Origin: Bartonella sp. AU55XJBT
GTDB taxonomy: Bacteria > Pseudomonadota > Alphaproteobacteria > Rhizobiales > Rhizobiaceae
DNA length: 64,000 bases
Direction of reading: 5' to 3'
Assembly: GCF_028618525.1 (NCBI RefSeq)
Contig: NZ_JAQITC010000002.1
Coordinates: 124,001 to 188,000 of the forward strand
Shown: positions 10,389 to 20,197 of the stretch, in pieces
How the letters are laid out: every line of letters begins with the position of its first letter
Position numbering within the stretch: the first letter of the stretch is position 1
Position numbers and translations under genes: made by a program
Notes under the pieces: generated by a model
The model's input: the letters and a program-made list of their open reading frames with translations, nothing else
Databases searched by the model: none
What the model was told of the DNA's origin: nothing

Positions 10389-11157
10389 AAACATCTCCGC
10401 CAAGATAAGCTTCAATAACTTTAGGGTTATTACGAATTTCATCTGGTGTGCCATTGGCAATGCAACAGCCATGTTCCATAACCAAAATATGTTGACAAAG
10501 CCCCATAACCACTTTCATATCGTGCTCAATAAGAAGAATTGTAAGATCGAAGTCTTTTTGCACTTTTGCTATGAATTTTCTAAGATCTTCACTTTCTTGT
10601 GGATTCATGCCAGCGACAGGTTCATCAAGAAGAAGCAATTTAGGCTTTGTGGCTAACGCGCGTGCAATTTCTAAACGTCGTTGCACACCATAAGGTAAAG
10701 CTGTTGCCAATTGATTGGCAAGATGATCAAGTTGTAACCGTTCAAGAAGTTCCATGGAATTTTTATAAACTTCCTTTTTTTCTTTCATTGCTTTTGAAAA
10801 AAAGAGAGCTGAAGAAAACCAAGGATATTTTTGTCGAACATGCGCCCCCACCATAACATTCTGCAAAACCGTTAATCCTGAGAAAAGGCGAATATTTTGA
10901 AATGTCCTGGCAATATGACGCCTACAGATAATATAAGGAGGTTCTCCAGAAATTTTTTGTTCATCAAAAAGAATGGTGCCGCTTGTAGGGGCATAAAACC
11001 CAGAAATCATATTGAAAACTGTTGTTTTTCCAGCACCATTGGGACCAATTAACCCAGTAATACTCCCTCGTTTAATGGCCATATTAACTTTATTGACAGC
11101 CACTAATCCGCCAAAACGCATTACAATATCATTGAGTGAAAGGATGGCGTCGTTCAT
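10375..11157 (-). CDS. livG: Branched-chain amino-acid ABC transporter ATPase LivG
   Basis: The second ATPase of the LIV-type importer, 260 aa. Walker A is GPNGAGKTT (about 37-45), the signature region is PYGVQRRLEIARAL and Walker B is LLLLDEPVAGMNP, followed by the LivG-typical ESEDL segment. The C-terminus ends with IRNNPKVIEAYLGGD, the usual family tail. The ATG overlaps the livM stop as ATGA (11154-11157), indicating translational coupling. Confidence 0.95.
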   Translation of the reverse strand: MNDAILSLNDIVMRFGGLVAVNKVNMAIKRGSITGLIGPNGAGKTTVFNMISGFYAPTSGTILFDEQKISGEPPYIICRRHIARTFQNIRLFSGLTVLQNVMVGAHVRQKYPWFSSALFFSKAMKEKKEVYKNSMELLERLQLDHLANQLATALPYGVQRRLEIARALATKPKLLLLDEPVAGMNPQESEDLRKFIAKVQKDFDLTILLIEHDMKVVMGLCQHILVMEHGCCIANGTPDEIRNNPKVIEAYLGGDVYGYS

Positions 11158-12212
11158 AGCTTTCCCTCAGTATTAGAAAGCTTTTTGCGTGTCAAAAAGC
11201 TATAAATTCCATTCCATGAGAATTCACGTTGTCCCATCAACCCTTTTCTCCAAAATAAAATAATTACCAGCAATAAAAGAGAAAAAACAACCATGCGAAG
11301 TCCTGGTGTTTCTGGAATATGTATAAAACCTAAGTCAAAAGGACTTTCAATAATACGAAGCCATTCAAGCATGACTGTAATAATAATGCTCCCAATAATG
11401 CTTCCTGTAATTGAACCAAGACCACCAGCAACAACGATCATCAAAATATTAAAAGTGAGCAAAAAATTAAACATTTTCGGATCAATGGTTGAAATAAGAG
11501 CAGCCATTAAGGCGCCACCTATACCTGCAAAAAATGCTCCAACAGTAAAAGAAAAGCTACGATAGAAAAAAGCGTTAATTCCCATAGTCTTCGCAGCGAT
11601 TTCATCATCACGAATAGCACGTAATACGTTACCAGTATTGCTTCGCAGTAAGAGGACAATAAAGAGAACTGTAAATGCTAACCAACCATAGTTCCACCAT
11701 AATGTTGCATTTTGAGGTATTCCTTTGATTCCCAAAGAGCCGTTTGTGAGTGATGTTGCGTTCGTAATGATGATGCGAATAATTTCCGCAAATCCCAATG
11801 TTGCAATTCCAAGATAATCGCCACCAAGACGCAATATTGGCAAAGCAATCAATAAACCAATAACAGCAGCACACAAACCGCTTACAACAACAGCGACAAA
11901 AAAAGGTAACTGCAGATAATACAATGGTTCAGCGATAGGCTCCAAAATCCACATCATCTCTTTTTGTTCAGGAGAAAGAAGTAAAATTGCGCAGACGTAA
12001 GCACCAATAGCCATAAAGCCGGCATGTCCAAGAGAAAACATACCTGTGAAACCATAAATCAAATTAAGCGAAATTGCCAATATAGCATTAATAGCAATCA
12101 GATTGATGATACGAAGCGTATAGTCATTAAAATGGCTGTCCGCATAAAATAAAAAACCTATAAGAACTAAAATACTGACACACGATAAAAAAGTTGTCGC
12201 TGACTTTGCCAT
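11154..12212 (-). CDS. livM: Branched-chain amino-acid ABC transporter permease LivM
   Basis: A membrane permease of the LIV importer, 352 aa with eight or more hydrophobic segments. Family signatures include LNLIYGFTGMFSLGHAGFMAIGAY (about 48-71), LRLGGDYLGIATLGFAEI and VVAGGLGSITGSIIGS. A short charged C-terminal tail follows the last membrane helix. Its ATG shares one base with the livH stop (TAATG at 12212), so translation is coupled. Confidence 0.95.
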   Translation of the reverse strand: MAKSATTFLSCVSILVLIGFLFYADSHFNDYTLRIINLIAINAILAISLNLIYGFTGMFSLGHAGFMAIGAYVCAILLLSPEQKEMMWILEPIAEPLYYLQLPFFVAVVVSGLCAAVIGLLIALPILRLGGDYLGIATLGFAEIIRIIITNATSLTNGSLGIKGIPQNATLWWNYGWLAFTVLFIVLLLRSNTGNVLRAIRDDEIAAKTMGINAFFYRSFSFTVGAFFAGIGGALMAALISTIDPKMFNFLLTFNILMIVVAGGLGSITGSIIGSIIITVMLEWLRIIESPFDLGFIHIPETPGLRMVVFSLLLLVIILFWRKGLMGQREFSWNGIYSFLTRKKLSNTEGKL

Positions 12213-13288
12213 TAGATTTTCTCCTGATTTTTTTTACCCATTAATCCCGTGGGCAATACCAATAAAATCAGAATCAATAAAATGAAAGCGAAGGCATCAC
12301 GATATCCAGATAGCGCGGGAAAAAATGCGATAATCATAATTTCAATAAACCCTAATAACAATCCTCCCAACATTGCTCCTGGTATTGAACCAATACCTCC
12401 AATAACAGCAGCAATAAAGGCTTTAAGACCCGGGAGAACGCCCATATAAGGCTGAATTTGAGGATAACGTAAAGACCACATAATGCCAGCTATAGCGGCA
12501 AGCGCCGAGCCTATCCCAAATGTAAATGCAATGACTTTATTGACAGAAACCCCCATCAAACGCGTTGTTTCAATATCATGAGAGATTGCACGCATAGCAA
12601 GACCAGGTTTTGTTTTATGGATAATCCATAACAGTAAAACAATAAGAATCAATGATACAATGGGAACAATCAATGACATGGGAGCAATTCTAATGATAGC
12701 TTCTGCTTCTGATCCTAGGTGCCATAAAAATGGTGTTACCAGAAAATCTGGTTGTTTTACACCTTTGGGAACACCACTAAAGAGTACAGTAGCAAGATTT
12801 TCAATAAAAAAAGAAACACCGATTGCACCGATAAGTGCCGAAATACGCGGTGCATGGCGTAAAGGTCTATAGGCAAATTGATCAACAATAATTCCCACTG
12901 CACTTGTAATAAAAATGGAAAAACAAAGAGCTAAAACCCAGATTGGTGTAAAATTTTGTGGGGAAATTTTAAAATAATAAACACATCCTAACGCAAGAAT
13001 TAAAAAGACAGCAATCCAGTAAGTTGGAGGACGCCTTTTAAATCCTATAAAGACTGAATAGTAAATAAGAGCAGCAAGAAATAAAAGAAGAAATGCTGCC
13101 CAAGCCGGCATAAAGCTAATTGTGGAAAAGAAAACAAAATAAGCCCCCAGCATAAAAATATCACCGTGAGCAAAGTTAATCAGTCTCAATATACCGTAAA
13201 CCATGGTGTAACCAATTGCGATAAGTCCATAAAGAGACCCCAATGCCAGTGCATTAAAAAAATACTGGATGAACATTTCAGTGCTCAT
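12212..13288 (-). CDS. livH: Branched-chain amino-acid ABC transporter permease LivH (long form)
   Basis: A permease partner of LivM. N-terminal GSLYGLIAIGYTMVYGILRLINFAHGD and C-terminal AVIGGIGSIPGAMLGGLLLGFIE are typical of LivH. At 358 aa it is roughly 50 residues longer than the common form. The extra length falls around residues 60-120, where two hydrophobic segments (WAAFLLLFLAALIYYSVF and WIAVFLILALGCVYYF) flank a short basic stretch before VDQFAYRPLR. It lies about 120 bases downstream of livJ, with a stem-loop between. Confidence 0.93.
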   Translation of the reverse strand: MSTEMFIQYFFNALALGSLYGLIAIGYTMVYGILRLINFAHGDIFMLGAYFVFFSTISFMPAWAAFLLLFLAALIYYSVFIGFKRRPPTYWIAVFLILALGCVYYFKISPQNFTPIWVLALCFSIFITSAVGIIVDQFAYRPLRHAPRISALIGAIGVSFFIENLATVLFSGVPKGVKQPDFLVTPFLWHLGSEAEAIIRIAPMSLIVPIVSLILIVLLLWIIHKTKPGLAMRAISHDIETTRLMGVSVNKVIAFTFGIGSALAAIAGIMWSLRYPQIQPYMGVLPGLKAFIAAVIGGIGSIPGAMLGGLLLGFIEIMIIAFFPALSGYRDAFAFILLILILLVLPTGLMGKKNQEKI

Positions 13289-13345
13289 CTCTCATCCTTC
13301 CACATTTGTTAATTTACATAGGATAATAAGAAATCCCTCAGCTCT

Positions 13346-13370
13346 TGGTTGAGAAAAACCTTCTCAACCA
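13346..13370 (-). promoter_or_regulatory. Stem-loop in the livJ-livH gap (attenuator or mRNA stabiliser)
   Basis: A perfect 10-bp inverted repeat, TGGTTGAGAA (13346-13355) and TTCTCAACCA (13361-13370), with a 5-base loop. There is no T-run immediately after it on the minus strand, so partial termination or 3'-end protection of the livJ message is more likely than full termination. This would give more binding protein than permease, a common pattern in such operons. Confidence 0.6.
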
Positions 13371-13407
13371 ATTCTTGCGTTCCAATTTCAATAAGTACAA
13401 CTTTAAA

Positions 13408-14541
13408 TTAAAAAGCAGGTTTAACTTCTTCTAAATAAACACGTTTTCCATCCTGTATTTTAATGATACCAATCGGAATCGTAGGGTTGTGATTTTCATC
13501 CATTGACATATCACCAAAAGGCGTTTGAAAGTCTTTTAATTTGCTCAGTGCAATCGTGATTTTTTCACGATCAGCGCTACCAGCATTTTCAATAGCCTTC
13601 ATGAACATCATATAACTTGTATATCCCAAAACTGAATTGATATTTGGCTCTTTGTCAGGATAAGATTTTTTCCATTCTTCTGTAAATTTTTGGGCAGCAA
13701 CTGACATATTTGGCATATCCTCACTATAGGGAAGTGTTGTATGTAAGAAACCTTCTGCAGCACTTCCTGCAATCGTAATGGTTTCTGGATTATCCATTGC
13801 ATCTCCACCCATAATCTGAAACTTCGCCCCTAATTCACGCGCTTGTTTCATGATGATTGCACCTTCAGAAAAGTAAGATGGAATGAATAAGATATCAGGT
13901 TTTTGCGCGATAATTTGTGTGAGAACAGCTGAAAAATCCTGATCTCCTGAATTATAATTTAAATTTGAGATAACTTCACCCCCTAATTTTTTGAAAGCAC
14001 GTGCAAAATAACTTGCAAGACCAATGGCATAATCGCTTGAAATATCTTTGAGAATAGCTGCCTTTTTTGCATGTAAAATCTGGCTTACATAAGTCGCGAT
14101 TCCTATGCCTTGATAGGAATCAATAAAACAAGCGCGGAAATAATATTTTTTACCTTGTGTAACAAGGGGACTCGTTGAAGAAGTTGCAATGGTCGGAGTC
14201 TTTGCCTTTTCAGATATTTCACCACCTGCTAGTGAGAGTGAAGAACCATAGCTACCAATGATTCCACTTACCTTTTCACTTGCTGTTAAACGCATAACAG
14301 CATTAGCCGCTTCCACTTTATCAGACTTGTTATCAATAATAACGAGTTCTACTTTACGTCCCAAAATTTCTGGAACTTGTTTATGGGCTAATTCGATACC
14401 TCGAATTTCAAGCTGACCTCCAAAAGCATTTTGACCACTTAACGGAAGATAAACACCAATTTTGATAGGTTCACTCGCATAAACATTTGCTGTAAGTGCC
14501 ATGAAAGCGGTGATTGTCGTAAGGATTTTCTTCAATTGCAT
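13408..14541 (-). CDS. livJ: Branched-chain amino-acid ABC transporter substrate-binding protein
   Basis: A periplasmic type I solute-binding protein, 377 aa, with a cleavable signal peptide (MQLKKILTTITAFMALTANVYA, then SEPIKIG). The mature start IKIGVYLPLSGQNAFGGQLEIRGIELA and the GSYGSSLSLAGGEI and ATSSTSPLVT segments are characteristic of the LivJ/LivK/leucine-isoleucine-valine group. The true ligand cannot be told from sequence. It is the first gene of the liv operon, with an AAGGA-type ribosome site before the ATG. Confidence 0.93.
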   Translation of the reverse strand: MQLKKILTTITAFMALTANVYASEPIKIGVYLPLSGQNAFGGQLEIRGIELAHKQVPEILGRKVELVIIDNKSDKVEAANAVMRLTASEKVSGIIGSYGSSLSLAGGEISEKAKTPTIATSSTSPLVTQGKKYYFRACFIDSYQGIGIATYVSQILHAKKAAILKDISSDYAIGLASYFARAFKKLGGEVISNLNYNSGDQDFSAVLTQIIAQKPDILFIPSYFSEGAIIMKQARELGAKFQIMGGDAMDNPETITIAGSAAEGFLHTTLPYSEDMPNMSVAAQKFTEEWKKSYPDKEPNINSVLGYTSYMMFMKAIENAGSADREKITIALSKLKDFQTPFGDMSMDENHNPTIPIGIIKIQDGKRVYLEEVKPAF

Positions 14542-14868
14542 TGCGCACTTTCCTTAATTGAATTGTCGTTTTTGCACCTTATATTGAACTTCTTCATCAT
14601 GCAAGTTACACATTAATGAAAACATCATTATGTAAAAAAACTTTTATATGACCTTTTTTCTAGCGCACTCTTTGTAAGATATGTAAAGCGTACAATCAAA
14701 TAGTTTTATAAATATTTTTTATAAATTTCATGTTGATATTAACATGTAAGAGAGACGACAATATGGGGAAATCTTATCTTGGGACTTGCGTGTTGATACA
14801 AGAGCAATGTTTACTTAAACCTAGAGAATCAATATCGTGCAATTTATAAGCTACAGGATCACTTTATT
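14542..14868. other. Divergent intergenic region livJ / cold-shock gene
   Basis: 327 bases without a convincing gene. It must hold promoters for livJ (minus) and the cold-shock gene (plus). A perfect inverted repeat CATGTT-N6-AACATG lies at 14729-14746 and could be an operator or an RNA hairpin in the cold-shock leader. I cannot place -35/-10 boxes with confidence. Confidence 0.5.
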
Positions 14869-15444
14869 ATGACGAGTAAGGATGCATTAAAGGATTGTTC
14901 CCTATCTGAGGATAGTATAGGTGCTTATGGGGAGATTATCGAAATCAGTGGTGTCATTAAGTGGTTTGATGGAAGTAAGGGATATGGGTTTATTGTACCT
15001 GATTTACCTCATTTCCCCGATATATTATTGCATGTTACAGTCATGCGAAGGGATGGCTTTCAAACAGCTTTGGAGGGTGCTAAAATTATTTGTGCAGTGG
15101 AAAAGACGGAACGAGGATTAAAGTGCGTTCAGGTGAAATCTATCGATTGTTCTTCAGCGGTTCATCCATCAGAAGTTCCAGCTCGTACTCATGTTGTTGT
15201 TACTCCAGAAAGTGGACTAGAACGTGCAATTGTTAAATGGTTCAATCGTGACAAAGGTTTTGGTTTTCTTAGCCGTGGGCAGGGAACAGAAGATATTTTT
15301 ATTCATATGGAAACGTTGCGCCGTTTTGGTTTAGCAGAGCTTCGTTCAGGACAAGTTGTTCTTGTCCGGTTTGGTAAAGGAGAAAAAGGCTTAATGACAG
15401 CAGAAATTTATCCAGATATAGGGTTTCCTTTTGCAACACACTAA
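14869..15444 (+). CDS. Cold-shock protein with two CSD domains
   Basis: A 191-aa protein carrying two cold-shock domains in tandem. The first is at about 27-90 (GVIKWFDGSKGYGFIVPD, with LLHVTVMRRDG). The second is at about 122-185 (AIVKWFNRDKGFGFLSRG, with DIFIHMETLRR). Both keep the RNP1-like aromatic pattern (KGYGFI, KGFGFL) and an RNP2-like segment (ILLHV, IFIHM), so both should bind single-stranded nucleic acid. Two-domain CSPs are usual in alphaproteobacteria. The leader is long and AT-rich, and the ribosome site is weak (AGGA, distant), consistent with post-transcriptional control, which is inference. Confidence 0.93.
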   Translation: MTSKDALKDCSLSEDSIGAYGEIIEISGVIKWFDGSKGYGFIVPDLPHFPDILLHVTVMRRDGFQTALEGAKIICAVEKTERGLKCVQVKSIDCSSAVHPSEVPARTHVVVTPESGLERAIVKWFNRDKGFGFLSRGQGTEDIFIHMETLRRFGLAELRSGQVVLVRFGKGEKGLMTAEIYPDIGFPFATH

Positions 15445-15695
15445 ATCTCTGCGCATTGAACTTTACGAGTGATATCTGTATTTTTTGCATTTTTTAAGGG
15501 TGGTTATTGCATAAATAACTAGAGGGAGTCTTTGTTATGCCTCTCGTGAATCTATGAACTAAATAAAAAAAATGTGCGTATTCTATTGAATAAAATAAAG
15601 AAAATAAGGGAAGAGCTCTCTTGTTTTTTTGCTTTTAAACTCTGATATTTTTTATTTTAGAACAAAATTAAAATTTTTCTGTGGTGGAGACAAGA

Positions 15696-16208
15696 ATGTT
15701 AAAGCCTTTTAAAAAAGGGTATATTGTTTTATTGGCGATACTTTTTATGTTAGAAATGCCTGTTATTGTCGCGAAGGAGCCTATGAAGATTCCTGTTCAT
15801 CCGATTCCTTTAGAAATACACACAAACCAAGGTACGATTTCTTATAAGGTAGAGATTGCTTTTACTCCCTCTCAAGCAGCAGCTGGTTTAATGTATCGGA
15901 CTGATTTTCCACGCGATCGTGCAATGCTTTTTAAGCAGCAAAAGAGTTATCAATCGGAAGAGGAACAGAAGTTTTTTATGTGGATGGCCAATACACCTTT
16001 GCCCTTAGATATGATTTTTTTAAACTCTGAAGGGATTATTGTATCGATTATTGAAAACACTTCTCCATTTTCAAAAAAGACCATTTCATCAGGTGTTCCT
16101 GCAGCTTTTGCACTTGAGATTAGCGCTGGTGAAGTTTCTGAAAAACAGATACAAAAAGGGCAACGTATTATTCATCCTGTTATTTGTGGAAAATGTGATA
16201 AAAAATGA
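15696..16208 (+). CDS. DUF192 family exported protein
   Basis: A 170-aa protein of the DUF192 family, function unknown. An N-terminal hydrophobic segment (GYIVLLAILFMLEMPVIVA) suggests export or membrane anchoring. Family landmarks are AAGLMYRTDFPRDRAMLF and FFMWMANTPLPLDMIFLNSEG, ending GQRIIHPVICGKCDKK. I chose the ATG at 15696, which has GGAG six bases upstream; GTG codons upstream are open. Its TGA overlaps the next gene's ATG (ATGA), so the two are probably co-translated. Confidence 0.88.
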   Translation: MLKPFKKGYIVLLAILFMLEMPVIVAKEPMKIPVHPIPLEIHTNQGTISYKVEIAFTPSQAAAGLMYRTDFPRDRAMLFKQQKSYQSEEEQKFFMWMANTPLPLDMIFLNSEGIIVSIIENTSPFSKKTISSGVPAAFALEISAGEVSEKQIQKGQRIIHPVICGKCDKK

Positions 16209-16978
16209 CAGCTGAGGACGTTTGTTTTTTTGAATATGATGGTTTGCGATTTGCTTATCGAGAAGAAGGGCAGGGCGCACCTATTTTGTTGATTCATGGT
16301 TTTGGATCTTCTGCTCGGGTGAATTGGTATGCGACGGGTTGGTTTCGTATTCTCACTGAAGCAGGGTATCGTGTTATTGCTCTTGATAATCGGGGCCATG
16401 GGGATTCAGTTAAAAGTTATGATCCTAGCTTTTATACACCTCAAGCTATGGCTGGCGATGCGGTCAAACTCTTACAGCATTTAGAATTATCTAAAGCTCA
16501 TGTTATGGGATATTCTATGGGAGCTCGTATTAGTGCTTTTATGGCTCTTTTACATCCAACATATGTGAACAGTGTTATTTTTGGTGGTTTAGGTATTGGT
16601 ATGGTAACGGGAGCAGGAAATTGGGAACCTGTTGCTGAGGCCCTTCTAGCCGAAGATCCCTCTACCATCACTAATACACGTGGTTTAATGTTCCGTAAAT
16701 TTGCTGATCAAACAAAAAGTGATAGACGTGCTCTGGCTGCTTGTATTATCACATCAAAACAGGAATTAACGGCGTCCGAAATTTATAAAATCAAACAACC
16801 TGCACTTGTTGCCGTTGGTTCATTAGATGAGATTGGCGGTGCTGCAGAGCCATTAGCAGCTTTATTGCCTTGTGGCGAAGCTTTATCAATCCCTAGTCGA
16901 GATCATATGCTTGCTGTAGGTGATAAAGTTTATAAAAAAGGTGTTATCAATTTTCTTTCTCGTTATCCTATAAAATAA
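16205..16978 (+). CDS. Alpha/beta-fold hydrolase
   Basis: A 257-aa alpha/beta hydrolase. The oxyanion segment is LLIHGFGSS (28-36), the nucleophile elbow is GYSMGAR with S104, the acid is probably the Asp in VGSLDEIGG, and the catalytic His is in SRDHMLAVG near 235-240. LDNRGHGDS is the conserved strand-4 turn. Substrate is unknown. It is coupled to the upstream DUF192 gene by a 4-base overlap. Confidence 0.9.
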   Translation: MTAEDVCFFEYDGLRFAYREEGQGAPILLIHGFGSSARVNWYATGWFRILTEAGYRVIALDNRGHGDSVKSYDPSFYTPQAMAGDAVKLLQHLELSKAHVMGYSMGARISAFMALLHPTYVNSVIFGGLGIGMVTGAGNWEPVAEALLAEDPSTITNTRGLMFRKFADQTKSDRRALAACIITSKQELTASEIYKIKQPALVAVGSLDEIGGAAEPLAALLPCGEALSIPSRDHMLAVGDKVYKKGVINFLSRYPIK

Positions 16979-17590
16979 AAATTTTTGATAGATCTTAGCA
17001 TTTATAAAAATACCTAATGTTTTCGCGTATAAACTGAAAAGCTTATTTAAAAACTTTTCTATTTTGACGTAAGTTTTTATAAAAAATAGGCAGAAAAATA
17101 AACTCTTATTCATTTATTTTGTATACTTCTTAAACTATGTAATTATTTTAAGGTTAGATAAATATATTTAAAATTCGTTGAAAAGAATTATTTTTGGGTA
17201 ATGTAATAATATTTTTTTGTTAAAAATGTAGTTTTAAATAAAAAATTATCATTATTTTAATTTTTTATAGAAAGGACAAAATTATAAATCGTTGATTAAC
17301 TTTTCTTCTAAACATGCCTCATAAATGCAGATGCTAAAATTGGAGATAAAGTAAAAATTATTTAAAATATACAGTTTTCTGCCATTTTTTTATCTATACG
17401 GGTATATTTAATAATGATAGACTCCTCTTATAAAAGTTCTTTATGAATATATAAAGAAAGAGCTGTAAATATATGTAATATTAAGCCAATATTCAGATTA
17501 AGCTTTTTTACTGCCTTTACAGAATCAGAGAAATATCTTATTCGCGCGATGCGCAATTATTTTAATCGTCTCAAAAAACAGGAGAGCATA
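16979..17590. other. AT-rich intergenic region before the DUF3126 gene
   Basis: About 610 bases, very AT-rich, with frequent stops in all frames. The one structure I see is a perfect TTCTTTAT-N6-ATAAAGAA inverted repeat at 17437-17458. No gene, tRNA or recognisable remnant is supported. Confidence 0.5.
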
Positions 17591-17803
17591 GTGAATGCTG
17601 ATGAAATAAAAAAACTTGATAATTATTTAAAAAATACATTCCAAAACTCAGCATTGCAAGTCAGAGCACGGCCTAAAAAGGATGATTCTTGTGAGGTTTA
17701 TATGGGGGATGAGTTTTTAGGCGTTATCTATCGAGATGAAGATGAAGATGAGCTATCCTATAATTTCTCAATGGCTATATTGGATATTGATTTAGAGAAT
17801 TGA
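17591..17803 (+). CDS. DUF3126 family protein
   Basis: A small cytoplasmic protein of 70 aa matching the alphaproteobacterial DUF3126 pattern: NADEIKKLDNYLKNTF at the N-terminus, RPKKDDSCEVYMGDEFLGVIYRDED in the middle and LSYNFSMAILDIDLEN at the end. Function unknown. I chose the GTG at 17591, which has an AGGAG site six bases upstream and gives the family length. An ATG 14 codons earlier opens a longer frame without family support. Confidence 0.88.
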   Translation: MNADEIKKLDNYLKNTFQNSALQVRARPKKDDSCEVYMGDEFLGVIYRDEDEDELSYNFSMAILDIDLEN

Positions 17804-17845
17804 TTGGCTATTCGTCCTTGAATGAAGTCTTTTTTCCCATAAGGT

Positions 17846-18640
17846 TTATATGAGTTTTAATGCTTTAAAACTTGTGTGATTATGGCGTGCGATAATAAGG
17901 TGATCATGGATTGTGATCCCTAATGCATTTGCTGCGTCTTTTAATCTGTATGTCATTGTTATATCTGCATCGGAGGGGGTGGAATCACCAGAAGGATGAT
18001 TGTGGACTAAGATAAGTCCTGATGCGGATAATTCTAAAGCTCGAGAAATAACTTCACGAGGATAAACAGGGGTATGATCAATGGTTCCAGTTTGTTGTAC
18101 TTCATCGGCAAGTAAGCCGTTTTTCTTATCGAGAAATAAAATACGAAATTGTTCACGTGTTTCGTGAGCCATAACCGCTTTACAATACGCTAACACTTTA
18201 TCCCATGATGAAAAAATATCACGTTTAAACAATTGCGCACGAGCAAGACGTCCAGCAACATCTGAAATAATTTTTAAATCAATTGCCGTTGCGGGACCAC
18301 ATCCTTGAACCTCTTGAAGTCGATGAATATCAGCGCCTAACACATCAGCTAATGAACCAAAATGTGCTATCAAATTTTTAGCTATAGGTTTTGTGTTTGT
18401 GCGGGGTATTGTGCGAAAAAGCAATAATTCAAGATATTCATAATCTTCAAGTGCATTTCCTTTTGATTTTAAATAGCGTTTTCGAAGACGCTCACGATGT
18501 CCTTGATAATGTTTATCAAGCTGTGTGTTTTTCTTAGGATCTTTACTTTTTCTTTCTGATACTGGGGTGAGTGGAGAACTTGATGTTAATGCAAAGTGAT
18601 TACTTTGAATATCTTCCTTTTGATTTATTTTTTTAGCCAT
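17846..18640 (-). CDS. radC: RadC family JAB/MPN-domain protein
   Basis: A 264-aa RadC protein. It has a helix-hairpin-helix-like N-terminal region ([27 protein letters not shown]) and a C-terminal JAMM metalloprotease fold with [15 protein letters not shown] carrying the His-His-Asp metal ligands. The early idea that RadC is a repair protein is no longer accepted in E. coli, and its biochemical role remains unclear. A basic, serine-rich N-terminal 45 residues precedes the conserved part. It is followed upstream by map with a 17-base gap. Confidence 0.94.
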   Translation of the reverse strand: MAKKINQKEDIQSNHFALTSSSPLTPVSERKSKDPKKNTQLDKHYQGHRERLRKRYLKSKGNALEDYEYLELLLFRTIPRTNTKPIAKNLIAHFGSLADVLGADIHRLQEVQGCGPATAIDLKIISDVAGRLARAQLFKRDIFSSWDKVLAYCKAVMAHETREQFRILFLDKKNGLLADEVQQTGTIDHTPVYPREVISRALELSASGLILVHNHPSGDSTPSDADITMTYRLKDAANALGITIHDHLIIARHNHTSFKALKLI

Positions 18641-18657
18641 AACATCTCTACAGTGGA

Positions 18658-19488
18658 TTAGGTCTGAGAATTTTGAATATAAAAGATATTTTTAGGCGAT
18701 TGTGTAAATATTTCATACCCTTCATTTGTAACACCAATTGTATGCTCATATTGTGCTGTCAGAGAGCGGTCACGAGTAACAGCAGTCCAACCGTCCGATA
18801 AAATCTTAACTTGTGGCTTACCAAGGTTAATCATAGGCTCAATTGTAAATATCATCCCTTTTTTTAATTCGATTCCTTCTCCAGGATTTCCATAATGGAG
18901 AATATTGGGGGCATCATGAAACAGCTGACCGATACCATGTCCGCAAAAATCTCTCACAATTGAGCACCGTTCAGATTCTGCATATTGTTGAATGGCTGCA
19001 CCAATATCACCTGTCGTTGCTCCAGGTTTAACCACAGCGATTCCTCTCATAAGACTTTCATAGGTTATTTGTAAAAGGCGTTCTGCAGCACGTCTGATTT
19101 TTCCAACAGGGTACATGCGGCTTGAATCACCATGCCAACCATCAAGAATAAAGGTTACATCAACATTCACAATATCGCCTTCTTGCAAGGGTCTTTTATT
19201 GGGAATACCATGACAGACAACGTGATTGATAGATGTACAGCATGAATGGCTATATCCATGATAATTTAGGTCAGCAGGAAGAGCTCCTTTTTGGGCACCA
19301 AAAGTAAATACAAAATCATCAATTTCTTGCGTAGTGACGCCAGGTTTAATAATATCCATAAGAGCATCAAGGCATTCTGCCGCAATAAGACCAACTTCAC
19401 GCATTTTAGCGAAAGCATAGTCATCGAAAATGCGAATTTTCCCGTTAAATTTTAAAGGGATTTTATTATATTCAATATACTCAATCAT
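18658..19488 (-). CDS. map: Methionine aminopeptidase, type I
   Basis: Removes the initiator methionine from nascent proteins. The 276-aa protein has the MetAP-I core: [21 protein letters not shown], the metal ligands in [19 protein letters not shown] (two Asp), [19 protein letters not shown] (His), TIEPMINLG (Glu) and QYEHTIGVT (Glu). A short N-terminal extension precedes the catalytic domain. The start overlaps the sfsA stop by 8 bases, so sfsA-map-radC form an operon. Confidence 0.96.
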   Translation of the reverse strand: MIEYIEYNKIPLKFNGKIRIFDDYAFAKMREVGLIAAECLDALMDIIKPGVTTQEIDDFVFTFGAQKGALPADLNYHGYSHSCCTSINHVVCHGIPNKRPLQEGDIVNVDVTFILDGWHGDSSRMYPVGKIRRAAERLLQITYESLMRGIAVVKPGATTGDIGAAIQQYAESERCSIVRDFCGHGIGQLFHDAPNILHYGNPGEGIELKKGMIFTIEPMINLGKPQVKILSDGWTAVTRDRSLTAQYEHTIGVTNEGYEIFTQSPKNIFYIQNSQT

Positions 19489-20197
19489 TGTCTTTTCTAT
19501 TTTCTATTTTTACTCTCTGAATCGGAAAAATACCTTCTACACTTACGTGACACTTTACAGCATAACATTCTACCCCTGATTTTAATGCTAAATCAAACTT
19601 ACGTCCATAGAGTGGATCAAGATCGTGACAGATTGTAAAAGCTGCACAATCCTCCCGTTGAATAACATAAAGCATAGCAGCTCGTTTTCCTTGTTGTACG
19701 ACTTGTATGAGTTCTTCAAGGTGACGGGCGCCCCGTTTTGTTTCGCTATCAGGAAATTCTGCTAATCCTTTTTGACGAATAAAATGAACATTTTTGATTT
19801 CTAGGTAACAATCAGGAAGAATGTCATCCCGTAAAAGAAAGTCAATGCGTGATTGTGTCCCATAGCGTTGTTCTTTTAAAATTGTTTTATATCCCTTTAA
19901 TTCTGGTAGTAATCCGTTTTGAATTGCTTCCAATGCAAGTTTATTAGGTAAAGCGGTATTAATACCAACTAAAATATTATCGGATTCAACAATTTCTAAT
20001 TGATAGGCATATTTTCTCTTGGTGTTTTTATGATATGAAAGCCAAACATTGGCGTTGGAAGCCGTCAATCCAAGCATTGATCCTGTGTTTGGTACCGACA
20101 CAGTGAAGATATGTTGGTCATCCTGTTTAACATCTGCAAGGAAACGTTTATAACGACGGATAAGCTTTGCAGGAAAAAGTTTGGGAATAAAGTACAT
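19481..20197 (-). CDS. sfsA: DNA/RNA nuclease SfsA (sugar fermentation stimulation protein A)
   Basis: SfsA family, 238 aa, a nuclease-like protein first linked to maltose metabolism. Family landmarks are RRYKRFLADV near the start, VPNTGSMLGL (35-44), SRIDFLLRD with the acidic residue, CYLEIKNVHFIRQKGLAEFPDSETKRGARHLEEL and AAMLYVIQREDC. It is the first gene of the sfsA-map-radC operon. The promoter should lie in the 20198-20512 gap. Confidence 0.93.
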   Translation of the reverse strand: MYFIPKLFPAKLIRRYKRFLADVKQDDQHIFTVSVPNTGSMLGLTASNANVWLSYHKNTKRKYAYQLEIVESDNILVGINTALPNKLALEAIQNGLLPELKGYKTILKEQRYGTQSRIDFLLRDDILPDCYLEIKNVHFIRQKGLAEFPDSETKRGARHLEELIQVVQQGKRAAMLYVIQREDCAAFTICHDLDPLYGRKFDLALKSGVECYAVKCHVSVEGIFPIQRVKIENRKDND

